This document shows, one piece after another, positions 36,281-44,461 of a DNA stretch of 64,000 nucleotides. Each line of letters begins with the position of its first letter. The first letter of the stretch is position 1. The stretch spans positions 124,001-188,000 of the forward strand of contig JAEUTO010000003.1 in NCBI GenBank assembly GCA_016787785.1. The letters run 5' to 3'. Under the pieces are notes generated by a model. It saw only the letters and a program-made list of their open reading frames with translations. It was not told the origin of the DNA and searched no databases. The position numbers and the translations under genes were made by a program. Source of the DNA: Bacteroidia bacterium. GTDB lineage: Bacteria; Bacteroidota; Bacteroidia; B-17B0; Aurantibacillaceae.

Positions 36281-37066
36281 TTAATAAGAAACTATTTCTA
36301 TTCCCGACATAAAAATATGTCCGTTAAGAATCAGCGTTTTTTTCTGGTCCATGTCATTCACATTAAGCAATGGGCGTTTATCTTCAATACCGGCAAACAC
36401 GCACTCAATATCAGATTTAATTACCCAATTGGGAGGAATTACCAATTTAACACCACCAAATTGCTGTTTAATTGTAAGAACAGCTTCGGTAACAATTTCA
36501 GCCTGCATTAAATTTAATTTACAACCACCAAAGGTGTTTTTGATCTCTCCACCCTTAAAATCCTTACTAAAAACATTTTTATCTGTGCCGGCAAAAATAT
36601 TATTTGCATAAATATAATCTTCGTTACTGGTTGTTTGCGTTGTTTCGCTTGCAAAACCGTTAAAGCGGTTTTTCTGGTGTCCAAATTTTCCATATTCGCG
36701 GTATTTGTTTTTTGGCTTAAAAATTAAAACAATACCTATAATAAATAGTATAATAGGGATCTTGTAATGGATAATAGCAAAATCGGGAAATGCCTGGCTC
36801 GCTAAAAACAAAGTGCCAATTAAGATCAAAATAAGGCCTTTTGCACTGCGAAAATTATTTTTAATTAATGCGATGATGCCAATTCCAATTAATATGGTTG
36901 GCCAGGTAAAGAAGCATTCCGGAATAAAATATCCCATTTGTTTGAACATATAAACAAGACCGGCAATTATTATAAAAATACCTGCAGTTACATGGCCTCT
37001 TCTTTGGTTCTTTTGCCAATTATTAAAGTCCGGATCGTTCTTAAACTGTTCTTCTAAAGTTGTCAT
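36281..37066 (-). CDS. LiaF-like/DUF5668 membrane protein
   Basis: The protein has 261 residues. It has four closely packed membrane helices in residues 25-125 (GHVTAGIFIIIAGLVYMF, WPTILIGIGIIALI, LILILIGTLFLAS, IPIILFIIGIVLIF). A soluble beta domain follows with FAGTDKNVFSKDFKGGEIKNTFGGCKLNL and IPPNWVIKSDIECVFAGIEDKR, which resembles the LiaF C-terminal (DUF2154-type) repeat. LiaF homologues repress LytS/LiaS-like kinases in envelope stress. The LytS/LytTR genes directly downstream make a similar role plausible (inference). Confidence 0.8.
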   Translation of the reverse strand: MTTLEEQFKNDPDFNNWQKNQRRGHVTAGIFIIIAGLVYMFKQMGYFIPECFFTWPTILIGIGIIALIKNNFRSAKGLILILIGTLFLASQAFPDFAIIHYKIPIILFIIGIVLIFKPKNKYREYGKFGHQKNRFNGFASETTQTTSNEDYIYANNIFAGTDKNVFSKDFKGGEIKNTFGGCKLNLMQAEIVTEAVLTIKQQFGGVKLVIPPNWVIKSDIECVFAGIEDKRPLLNVNDMDQKKTLILNGHIFMSGIEIVSY

Positions 37067-37172
37067 TGTATTTAAATTTTCATCAAATGTAATAACACAA
37101 CAGGGGCTGTAAAACAGCTAATCGGTGAGCGGAATTAAACAGGGGGTGAACGAAGAAAGTAAGGGGTAAATA

Positions 37173-37204
37173 AAAAAGCCGCAGAAGTGTGCCTGCGGCT
37201 TTTT
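37173..37204. terminator. Rho-independent terminator
   Basis: AAAAAGCCGCAG pairs with CTGCGGCTTTTT (12 bp, short loop), with poly-T on both sides. It ends the TPR/PD40 gene on the minus strand and insulates the downstream LiaF-like operon. Confidence 0.8.
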
Positions 37205-37205
37205 G

Positions 37206-38855
37206 CTATTTTTTAAGTAAGTATCCTTTTTCGAGAGAGATAGTTTCTTTATCGCTTGTTTTAAGAACTATTTCTTCAGAGATCTCTTTAAATCCCTTTT
37301 TATTAATGGTTAGTTTGTAGTTACCGCCTTTTAATGTAAAGAAGTATTCGCCGTTCTCGTTAGTTGTAGTTGAAGATACCTGCGTTCCTGAAGCATCTTT
37401 CAAAACAACCTCAACATCAGGAAGACCATACCCTTCGTAGCCATCACGTACAGTACCTTTTAAGATACTTAAGCCATTGCTCTTTATTTTTTTACCATCT
37501 TTCTCAAGAATGGCGTAATCTTTAAGGTCGATCTTGTAAATATCGCTCTCTCCTAATCCACCGGCCCTATCGCTTGAAATATAAGCGTATTTAGCGTCAG
37601 CACTTAAAGTTAACTGACCTTCTTTACCAATAGAGTTAATTGGGTAACCAACGTTTACAGGCGCGCTCCATTTTCCACCCTCGAAAACAGTTTTAAATAC
37701 ATCATAACTACCCATACTTCCGGGGCCATCGCTACAAAAGAAAAGCGTTTTACCATCGGGCGCTAAGAACATTCCGGCTTCATCATAGCCTGTGTTTACA
37801 GTTGGACCAAGGTTTACCGGCTTACCATATTCTTTTTTATTTATTTTTTCTACCATGTAAATGTCGCTGCGTCCCATACCACCATCGCGTTCACTAAAGA
37901 AAAATAATTTTTTCCCATCCGGTGAAATGCAGGCGCCACCTTCCCAATAGCTCGATGCTACAGGCTTGCCAATTGGCTCAGGGGTTTTCCATTTACCATT
38001 ATTTATTTTACTTACAAAAACGTCGCCACCACGCGATTCTTTATCCTTGATGTCGTTCTTATAAATAAAAATTTGCTTTCCATCAGGCGAAATACTACTA
38101 ACAGCGTCGTGCGCTTTTGTATTTACAGAGCCCGGAACCTCAGCAGCTTTTGCAAAATTCTTCGTAGCTGAATCATAACTTGCAATATAAATATCTTCAA
38201 AATATTTACCATCCCCTTCAACATCCACAACAGCGTTTGTTCCTTCAGGGCGATTAGTTGTAAATACTAATTTTGTTCCATCTGCAGTAAGACACGGGTT
38301 TTTATCGTTGAATTTGCTATTGATCTCGGTTCCTAAATTCACAACTGTAACGTCTAAAGGCGCCGTTGTCATTGCCTTTGCGTTTTGAGCCTGTTTTAGA
38401 TAAAGATCTGCATCTTCGGCATTTTCTTTATCAGGATTTGGAGCCGATTTAAAGGCGTTAATTTCTTCTATGGCTTTATCAAAATTACTTTCTGCATGGT
38501 AGATCCGTCCAAGTGTAATATGCGCTTCCGGTTTTTCGGCAGCATTAGCTTCTATACTTTTTAATAAATATTCTTTAGCCTTATCATTTTGCTTTAAATT
38601 AAAGTGACAAAAACCTATATAATACAACACCGAAGCGTTTTTTGGATTGTTCTTTTCCACCTCACGGTAAGTATTAATTGCGCCAACAAAATCGCCGGCA
38701 TACATTTTTTGTTTTGCAATTACCATTTTTGCAGCATCGCCCGCATCAGTAAAGACATTGGTTTTTTTATCCTTTTTGTCTTTTTTTTCTGTTTCGGTTG
38801 TTTGAGCAATTGACACGAACGAAAGTGCCAGGAATATTAGTAAATATTTCTTCAT
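37206..38855 (-). CDS. TPR/PD40 propeller protein with Cna/carboxypeptidase-regulatory domain
   Basis: The protein has 549 residues from the ATG at 38855, which starts the signal peptide MKKYLLIFLALSFVSIAQ. TPRs (about 45-150) are followed by a PD40/WD40-like beta-propeller with recurring SPDGKKLFFFSERDGGMGRSDIY, APDGKTLFFCSDGPGSMGSYD and SADAKYAYISSDRAGGLGESDIY. A small regulatory beta-sandwich (LKGTVRDGYEGYGLPDVEVVL ... YFFTLKGGNYKLTINKKGF) ends it. The layout equals the T9SS component PorE but without the OmpA-like peptidoglycan-binding domain. So it may be a periplasmic or surface adaptor; its role is unknown. Confidence 0.85.
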   Translation of the reverse strand: MKKYLLIFLALSFVSIAQTTETEKKDKKDKKTNVFTDAGDAAKMVIAKQKMYAGDFVGAINTYREVEKNNPKNASVLYYIGFCHFNLKQNDKAKEYLLKSIEANAAEKPEAHITLGRIYHAESNFDKAIEEINAFKSAPNPDKENAEDADLYLKQAQNAKAMTTAPLDVTVVNLGTEINSKFNDKNPCLTADGTKLVFTTNRPEGTNAVVDVEGDGKYFEDIYIASYDSATKNFAKAAEVPGSVNTKAHDAVSSISPDGKQIFIYKNDIKDKESRGGDVFVSKINNGKWKTPEPIGKPVASSYWEGGACISPDGKKLFFFSERDGGMGRSDIYMVEKINKKEYGKPVNLGPTVNTGYDEAGMFLAPDGKTLFFCSDGPGSMGSYDVFKTVFEGGKWSAPVNVGYPINSIGKEGQLTLSADAKYAYISSDRAGGLGESDIYKIDLKDYAILEKDGKKIKSNGLSILKGTVRDGYEGYGLPDVEVVLKDASGTQVSSTTTNENGEYFFTLKGGNYKLTINKKGFKEISEEIVLKTSDKETISLEKGYLLKK

Positions 38856-39007
38856 AATGTTGAATTTGTAACGAAATCTAAAATACAAATAAAATTTTAA
38901 CAGAGGATGTTATTTTATAGAAAAGTTTTTTTAACTTTATCTTGCAAAATCACAGAAAACATGAGCTTGCCACAAAATTTTTACCAAAACAAAACAATTT
39001 ATCATTC

Positions 39008-39376
39008 ATGAATAAGATCTCATTTTCATTAAAGGCCCTTTGTTTAGCTGTATTATTAGTATCCTGCGAGAATAAGATCGGTAAGCTGGAACCGAAGGCC
39101 CCACCAGTTCCTGCAAACGCCTGCGATAGCGTTAAATTTTCAACGTATATACATCCTGTTATTATTGCAAATTGTGCCCAAAGTGGTTGTCATAATTCAG
39201 GCTCTCCTAATGGAGATTATACAACGTATGCCGGTGTATCTGCAAAGGTTAGCAATGGCTCGTTTAAGAACAGGGTTATAAGTGGCGGCTCACCCATGCC
39301 GGCTTCAGGAAGGCTTGCGCAGGCGAAATTAGACAGCATTCAGTGCTGGTTAGATAAAGGCGCGCCAAATAACTAA
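39008..39376 (+). CDS. Lipoprotein with a CX4CH cytochrome-like motif
   Basis: The protein has 122 residues from the ATG at 39008. Lipobox LLVSC gives an outer-membrane or periplasmic lipoprotein. The core VKFSTYIHPVIIANCAQSGCHNSGSPNGD resembles the 'IxPIxxxxCxxxxCH' segment of planctomycete-type cytochrome c domains, but the spacing is CX4CH rather than CXXCH, so covalent heme is uncertain. A second Cys lies in QCWLDKGAP. It is followed by a strong terminator and convergent valS, so it is a single-gene unit. Confidence 0.72.
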   Translation: MNKISFSLKALCLAVLLVSCENKIGKLEPKAPPVPANACDSVKFSTYIHPVIIANCAQSGCHNSGSPNGDYTTYAGVSAKVSNGSFKNRVISGGSPMPASGRLAQAKLDSIQCWLDKGAPNN

Positions 39377-39397
39377 ATAAACAAATTACTAAATAAG

Positions 39398-39424
39398 AAA
39401 GCCGCTAATTTTTAGCGGCTTTTT
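39398..39424. terminator. Bidirectional terminator
   Basis: AAAGCCGCTA and TAGCGGCTTT pair around a five-base T-rich loop, with runs of A and T on the outer sides. It lies between convergent genes (lipoprotein and valS). Confidence 0.8.
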
Positions 39425-39428
39425 AATT

Positions 39429-42074
39429 TTATAAAGAAGCTAATTGCTCTTCAATAGACTTTATTTTATTTAAAGCATCGCTTTCTTTTTTACGCTCTAC
39501 CTCAATAACTTCGGGTTTTGCATTAGCAACAAAGCGTTCGTTAGATAATTTTATTTGTACCGATTTTAAGAAGCCCTTGTTGTATTCGAGCTCTTTTGCA
39601 AGACGTTCTTTTTCTTCAGCCACGTTTATGTTTCCTGTAAGCGGAACAAAGAATTCTGCATTTTGCACCATAAAACTAAAAGCGCCTTCCACTTTATCTT
39701 TGGTGTAAGTGTATGAAGATAAGTTTGCCAATTTAATGATCACAGAATCAAAACGGGAGAACTGTTCGCCAACATCTGATCTTTCTTTTACTTCCAGTTT
39801 TTCTTTTGGTGAGATATTTTTTTGCTGACGGATATTACGCACCTGCGCTACAACCTCTTTAAGCACTTCAAATGCTCCCAATGTTTCTTTATTTTGCGCA
39901 TTTACTGCAGGCCACTCGGCTACAATAATACAATCCATCTCCGCCCTTTCTTTTGTTAAATGCCAGATCTCTTCTGTAATAAAAGGCATCCATGGATGCA
40001 TGATCTTTAAAAGCGATTCTAAATAATTGATGGTTGCGTCGTAAGTTATTTTATCAATTGGCTGCGCTTTGCCATCAATAAACTCGGGTTTAATAACTTC
40101 TAAATACCAGGCACAAAAATCGTCCCATACCAGTTTGTATGTTGCCATTAGGGCATCACTCATTCTGTATTTAGAATAATGGTCGTTTATTATCTCCAGC
40201 TGTTCCGATAAACGGTTACCGAACCATTCAACAGCAGTTTTACTTGCTTCAGGTTGCGAAACGTTAGTGCCAACTTCAAAACCCTGTATCAATCTAAACG
40301 CGTTCCAAACTTTATTGGCAAAATTTCTTCCCTGCTCGCAATAGCTTTCATCAAACAAAAGATCGTTGCCGGCGGGTGAACTTAGTAGCATGCCAACACG
40401 CACGCCATCGGCGCCATACTTGGTAATTAGCTCTAGTGGATCGGGCGAGTTACCTAAACTCTTACTCATTTTGCGACCTTGTTTATCGCGTACAATACCG
40501 GTTAAATATACATTGTTAAAGGGTTTTAAACCTGTGTATTCTTTACCGGCAATGATCATACGCGCTACCCAGAAAAATAAAATTTCGGGAGCTGTAACAA
40601 GATCATTTGTTGGATAATAATATTTTAGATCTGCATTTGCATTTTCCCATCCTTTTTTAATAATATCCGGATCAAAAACCGTTAAAGGCCACAACCACGA
40701 AGAGAACCAGGTGTCCAGTACATCCTCATCCTGTTTAATATCTAAAAATTTAACCTCGGCATTTTGTTCTTTTAATTTTTCAAAAGCCTCTTGTTTTGTT
40801 TTGCAAACAACGGTATTTCCTTTATCATCGTACCATGCAGGGATCTGTTGGCCCCACCACAACTGGCGGCTAATGCACCAATCGTGTACATTTTCCATCC
40901 AATGTTTGTAGGTGTTAATGAATTTTTCGGGAATTAATTTTACATCGTTATTTAAAACGGCTTCTAAAGCGGGTTTGCTAATGTCTTCCATTTTAAGGAA
41001 CCACTGCATGCTCAAACGCGGCTCTATTACTGCATCTGTGCGCTCGCTATAACCAACTTTATTTTTTATCTCTTCTATTTTCTCAACCAGCCCTTGCTCC
41101 TGCAGATCTTTAATAATTTGTTTACGGCAGGCAAACCTGTCCATACCAACATATGCGCCGGCAGCTTCGCTTATCTTTCCATCTTGTGTTAAGGCATCAA
41201 TTACTGGTAATTTATATTTCTGACCCAAATTAAAGTCATTGATATCGTGTGCCGGTGTTACTTTAAGGGCACCGGTACCAAAACTTGCATCAACGTATTC
41301 GTCAAAAATAATTGGCACTACTCTGTTTACAACAGGCACAATAATATTTTTACCTTTTAACTTCGTGTAACGCTCATCGTGCGGGTTAACACACACGGCT
41401 GTATCCCCCATAATCGTCTCCGGACGAGTGGTAGCAACAGTTATAAACTCATCAGAATTTTCAATTTTATACTTTACGTAGACCAATTTGCTATTGGTCT
41501 CTTTATGAATAACCTCTTCATCACTAACGGCAGTAAGGCCTTGTGGGTCCCAGTTAACCATACGCACGCCACGATAAATTTGCTTTTTATTATAGAGATC
41601 AATAAACACATCAATAACCGCATCGCTTAACTCCGGCTCCATGGTAAAGCGCGTGCGGCTCCAGTCGCAGCTGGCGCCTAAATATTTTAGTTGTTCTAAG
41701 ATAATGCCACCATACTTCTCTTTCCAGCCCCAGGCATGCTTTAAGAAGTCTTCCCGCGAAAGATGTGTTTTTTTGATTCCCTGATCTGCTAATAATTTTA
41801 CAACCTTAGCTTCGGTAGCGATACTTGCATGATCGGTGCCCGGCACCCAGCAGGCATTGAATCCCAGCATACGTGCGCGACGGATCAATACATCCTGAAT
41901 AGTGTTATTGAGCATATGACCCATGTGCAACACGCCGGTAACGTTAGGTGGCGGGATCACAATGGTGTATGCTTTACGATGATCGGGAGTTGATTTAAAA
42001 AAGTTTTTCTCCGTCCAGTACGGATACCACTTGCTTTCGGCCTCCTGGGGGTTGTATGTTTTTGCTATGTCCAT
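39429..42074 (-). CDS. valS: Valyl-tRNA synthetase
   Basis: The protein has 881 residues from the ATG at 42074; an in-frame ATG at 42083 adds MFN. It is a class I synthetase charging tRNA-Val. HIGH motif: [14 protein letters not shown]. The CP1 editing domain has [17 protein letters not shown], and [16 protein letters not shown] is typical. KMSKS is in [15 protein letters not shown]. The C-terminal coiled coil ([29 protein letters not shown]) is the usual ValS tail. All domains are present. Confidence 0.96.
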   Translation of the reverse strand: MDIAKTYNPQEAESKWYPYWTEKNFFKSTPDHRKAYTIVIPPPNVTGVLHMGHMLNNTIQDVLIRRARMLGFNACWVPGTDHASIATEAKVVKLLADQGIKKTHLSREDFLKHAWGWKEKYGGIILEQLKYLGASCDWSRTRFTMEPELSDAVIDVFIDLYNKKQIYRGVRMVNWDPQGLTAVSDEEVIHKETNSKLVYVKYKIENSDEFITVATTRPETIMGDTAVCVNPHDERYTKLKGKNIIVPVVNRVVPIIFDEYVDASFGTGALKVTPAHDINDFNLGQKYKLPVIDALTQDGKISEAAGAYVGMDRFACRKQIIKDLQEQGLVEKIEEIKNKVGYSERTDAVIEPRLSMQWFLKMEDISKPALEAVLNNDVKLIPEKFINTYKHWMENVHDWCISRQLWWGQQIPAWYDDKGNTVVCKTKQEAFEKLKEQNAEVKFLDIKQDEDVLDTWFSSWLWPLTVFDPDIIKKGWENANADLKYYYPTNDLVTAPEILFFWVARMIIAGKEYTGLKPFNNVYLTGIVRDKQGRKMSKSLGNSPDPLELITKYGADGVRVGMLLSSPAGNDLLFDESYCEQGRNFANKVWNAFRLIQGFEVGTNVSQPEASKTAVEWFGNRLSEQLEIINDHYSKYRMSDALMATYKLVWDDFCAWYLEVIKPEFIDGKAQPIDKITYDATINYLESLLKIMHPWMPFITEEIWHLTKERAEMDCIIVAEWPAVNAQNKETLGAFEVLKEVVAQVRNIRQQKNISPKEKLEVKERSDVGEQFSRFDSVIIKLANLSSYTYTKDKVEGAFSFMVQNAEFFVPLTGNINVAEEKERLAKELEYNKGFLKSVQIKLSNERFVANAKPEVIEVERKKESDALNKIKSIEEQLASL

Positions 42075-42108
42075 GTTAAACAATCAAAAATTATTATGTT
42101 AAAAATCG

Positions 42109-42116
42109 CAAAAATA
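42109..42116 (-). promoter_or_regulatory. -7 promoter box of valS
   Basis: On the minus strand TATTTTTG matches TAnnTTTG. The distance to the ATG at 42074 leaves a leader of about 30 bases. No T-box or other aminoacyl-tRNA leader structure is obvious there. Confidence 0.45.
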
Positions 42117-42193
42117 CACAAACAATTGGGTTGATGTTATATCTTTATGGCACGATTTATGGTATAAATTTACAACAACAAAAAAACATTATT

Positions 42194-42697
42194 ATGAAAA
42201 AATTAATTTTAACATTAGGATTAGTAGCAGGCTTATCTGCATTAACTATTGCACAAGAGGTGCACAATGCAAATGATGGTCATGGCCATGGTGCAGCAAC
42301 AGAGAACACACAGCCTACTAGTTTAGCTGATATTAAATTAGACAAAACTACCCATGATTACGGTAACATTAAACAAGGTGATAACGGTGAATGTGAGTTT
42401 AAATTCACTAACAACGGTAAAGAGCCTTTGGTAATTACTAATTGTATGGGAAGCTGCGGTTGTACTGTACCACAATGCCCTAAAGAACCAATTTTACCGG
42501 GTAAAAGTGGTGTAATTAAAGTAAAATATGATACCCAACGTGTTGGTGGCATTTACAAAACTGTAACTGTTAACTCAAATGCAAAAAGCGGTACGCAAAC
42601 TTTAACCATTAAAGGTAATATTGACGCAAAACCTGTTGATGTTGCTTTTCCTGAAAACCAAACACCTACTGGTGCTCCGGTTGAAAAGAAAGGTTAA
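42194..42697 (+). CDS. DUF1573 domain protein (copy 1)
   Basis: The protein has 167 residues from the ATG at 42194; the frame is open upstream to 42131, but the signal peptide MKKLILTLGLVAGLSALTIAQ begins here. The DUF1573 Ig-like fold has DKTTHDYGNIKQGDNGECEFKFTNNGKEPLVITNC, GSCGCTVPQCPKEPILPGKSGVIKVKYDT and KTVTVNSNA. It has a His-rich linker (HNANDGHGHGAA). DUF1573 proteins are abundant in Bacteroidota and resemble ASPM/SPD/Hydin-type beta-sandwiches. The Cys pair C-x-C may be oxidised or bind metal. It is first of three consecutive copies. Confidence 0.87.
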   Translation: MKKLILTLGLVAGLSALTIAQEVHNANDGHGHGAATENTQPTSLADIKLDKTTHDYGNIKQGDNGECEFKFTNNGKEPLVITNCMGSCGCTVPQCPKEPILPGKSGVIKVKYDTQRVGGIYKTVTVNSNAKSGTQTLTIKGNIDAKPVDVAFPENQTPTGAPVEKKG

Positions 42698-42716
42698 TAT
42701 TTAAACTAAAAACAAC

Positions 42717-43157
42717 ATGAAAAAGCTATTTTCTATATTAGTAATGGTATTGGGCTTAACCTTTGGTTTAAATGCACAAGAATCTACTATTCCTAACCCA
42801 GACCCTAATGCTCCCGACATTAAGTTCGAGAACGAAGTATTGGATTATGGCGTTATTGATTACGATGCTAATGGAATTCGTGAATTTAAATTTACTAATA
42901 CAGGAAAAACACCTTTAACTATCACTTCGGTTACCGGAGAGTGTGGCTGTACTGCTACTACTATTGATGGTAAACCGGGTTGGCCTACAGAACCTATTTT
43001 ACCTGGAAAAAGCGGAGTAATTAAGGTAAAGTATGACACTAAACGTGAAGGTCGTTTTGAAAAGAACGTTACTGTAGCTTCTAATGCTAAATTCTCATCA
43101 AAAAAAATACGCATTAAAGGTGAAATTAAAGCTAAACCTACAACAGGTGAAAATTAA
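42717..43157 (+). CDS. DUF1573 domain protein (copy 2)
   Basis: The protein has 146 residues. Signal peptide MKKLFSILVMVLGLTFGLNAQ is followed by one DUF1573 domain (LDYGVIDYDANGIREFKFTNTGKTPLTITSVTGECGCTA ... GWPTEPILPGKSGVIKVKYDT). It begins 19 bases after copy 1 and shares long identical segments with it (EPILPGKSGVIKVKYDTxR), so the pair arose by duplication. A terminator follows the stop. Confidence 0.88.
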   Translation: MKKLFSILVMVLGLTFGLNAQESTIPNPDPNAPDIKFENEVLDYGVIDYDANGIREFKFTNTGKTPLTITSVTGECGCTATTIDGKPGWPTEPILPGKSGVIKVKYDTKREGRFEKNVTVASNAKFSSKKIRIKGEIKAKPTTGEN

Positions 43158-43170
43158 TTTCAATAAATTC

Positions 43171-43206
43171 TTAAAAGATCCTCTTGGTAAAACCGAGGGG
43201 ATTTTT
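43171..43206 (+). terminator. Rho-independent terminator or attenuator between DUF1573 copies 2 and 3
   Basis: GATCCTCTTGG pairs with CCGAGGGGATT (11 bp with three G-T wobbles) around TAAAA, followed by TTTTTT. It lies inside the leader of copy 3, so copy 3 needs read-through or a separate promoter. Copy 2 to 3 could thus be attenuated. Confidence 0.65.
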
Positions 43207-43578
43207 TGTTTTAAAAAGGCCTTGTTGTTTACACTATGCCTTGCTGCATCTTACGGTTTTTCGCAAGCTAAGATCGAATTAAAAGATGCTAAACAAAGCT
43301 TTGGAACTGTAAATAAGGGAGAGGTTGTAAAACTGGATTATGAATTTACGAATACCGGTAACCAACCTTTAGTTATAACAGAAGCCGAAGTTAGTTGCTC
43401 CTGCACAACTGTAGATTTTCCAAAACAACCTATTGCTCCAAATCAATCTGGTAAAGTTGTTGTGAGCTTTGATACTAAAACTGTTTACGACAGACAAGAC
43501 AGGGTTGTACTATTAAAAAGCAATGATCCTAAATCGCCTGCAAAACTTAGGTACAAAGGAAATGTTCATAGAAAATAA
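43201..43578 (+). CDS. DUF1573 domain protein (copy 3, start uncertain)
   Basis: The protein has about 125 residues. The domain KIELKDAKQSFGTVNKGEVVKLDYEFTNTGNQPLVITEAEVSCSCTTVDFPKQPIAPNQSGKVVVSFDT is clear. The signal peptide FKKALLFTLCLAASYGFSQ has no ATG in front of it. Possible starts are ATT at 43201, TTG at 43222 or 43225 (both lose the basic n-region), or ATG at 43084, which overlaps copy 2 by 74 bases in another frame. I give 43201 only because it preserves the signal peptide. The stop is certain. It may be translated after terminator read-through. Confidence 0.7.
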   Translation: MFCFKKALLFTLCLAASYGFSQAKIELKDAKQSFGTVNKGEVVKLDYEFTNTGNQPLVITEAEVSCSCTTVDFPKQPIAPNQSGKVVVSFDTKTVYDRQDRVVLLKSNDPKSPAKLRYKGNVHRK

Positions 43579-43650
43579 CAGATAATGGAAAAGGTAAGAT
43601 GGCAAATGTAAAATGGACGTTGCAACTTCTTCCATTTTCCCTTTTACATC

Positions 43651-44415
43651 TTACATTGCCTTAAGTTGCCTGTAAAACTCCGAAACAATAATTGCCGTGG
43701 CCATTGCCGCATTTAAAGATTCGGTGCCATTGCTTTGGTGCGAAGGAATAGTAATAGGTTTATTAATTAGTTTTAAATTGGCATCGCTAATACCGTTAGC
43801 CTCGTTACCGATAATTATTAACCCGTTGTTTAGTTTGTTATTGTAGATGGTACTGCCGTTTAAAACCGCCCCATACACATTTTCGATCTTTTCTTTTTTT
43901 AAAAGCTCATCTAATTCGCTATAAATAACATTAACCCGCAAAAATGCGCCCATTGTGGCCTGTATCACTTTTGGATTATATAGATCGCAACTTGCCTGTG
44001 AACAAAAAACATTTTTTATTCCAAACCAATCGGCCAAACGCACGATGGTTCCAAAATTTCCCGGATCACGAATATCGTCCATATACAAAGTAAAATCCTT
44101 CTTAAAATCAAAAGCACCCGATCTATCCTTAAAATAATTGCAAAGTGCCACTACCTGGTTTGGATTATTCTGCAATGAGATCTTTTGTAATTCCTCCTCT
44201 GTTATTTCTAAATGATCGATGTTAAATCGTTGTAATTCTTTCTTGTAATTTAAAAGAAATTCTTTTGTAGCATATACTGTTGAAACGAGGTCGCTTTTCT
44301 GTAAGATGACCTCCGAAACTGATTTAACACCTTCAACAATAAATAATTTTTGGTTATCTCTTTGTTTTTTGAGGTGTAATGATTGTATTTCTTTTATTTG
44401 ATTTTTACTAAGCAT
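43651..44415 (-). CDS. TrmH-family (SpoU) RNA 2'-O-methyltransferase
   Basis: The protein has 254 residues. An N-terminal substrate-binding domain (FIVEGVKSVSEVI) precedes the knotted SPOUT methyltransferase domain. The three SpoU motifs are MDDIRDPGNFGTIVRLADWFG (motif 1), LIIIGNEANGIS (motif 2) and ITIPSHQSNGTESLNAAMATAI (motif 3). It uses S-adenosylmethionine to methylate tRNA or 23S rRNA; the exact target cannot be read from sequence. It is divergent from the TamL-like gene. Confidence 0.9.
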   Translation of the reverse strand: MLSKNQIKEIQSLHLKKQRDNQKLFIVEGVKSVSEVILQKSDLVSTVYATKEFLLNYKKELQRFNIDHLEITEEELQKISLQNNPNQVVALCNYFKDRSGAFDFKKDFTLYMDDIRDPGNFGTIVRLADWFGIKNVFCSQASCDLYNPKVIQATMGAFLRVNVIYSELDELLKKEKIENVYGAVLNGSTIYNNKLNNGLIIIGNEANGISDANLKLINKPITIPSHQSNGTESLNAAMATAIIVSEFYRQLKAM

Positions 44416-44461
44416 AATTTACCCTAAATTAGCATATTTATTAAGAGCTTGTTTAAGAGAT

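Noticed and set aside
42854-43120. Minus-strand frame opposite DUF1573 copy 2
   Set aside because: The same mirror frame appears opposite copy 1, which only reflects the duplicated coding sequence on the other strand.
43579-43650. Repeated GTAAGATG/GTAAAATGG-like words as a CRISPR or tandem array
   Set aside because: Only a few degenerate, partly complementary words between convergent genes; fits a weak hairpin, no regular spacing.
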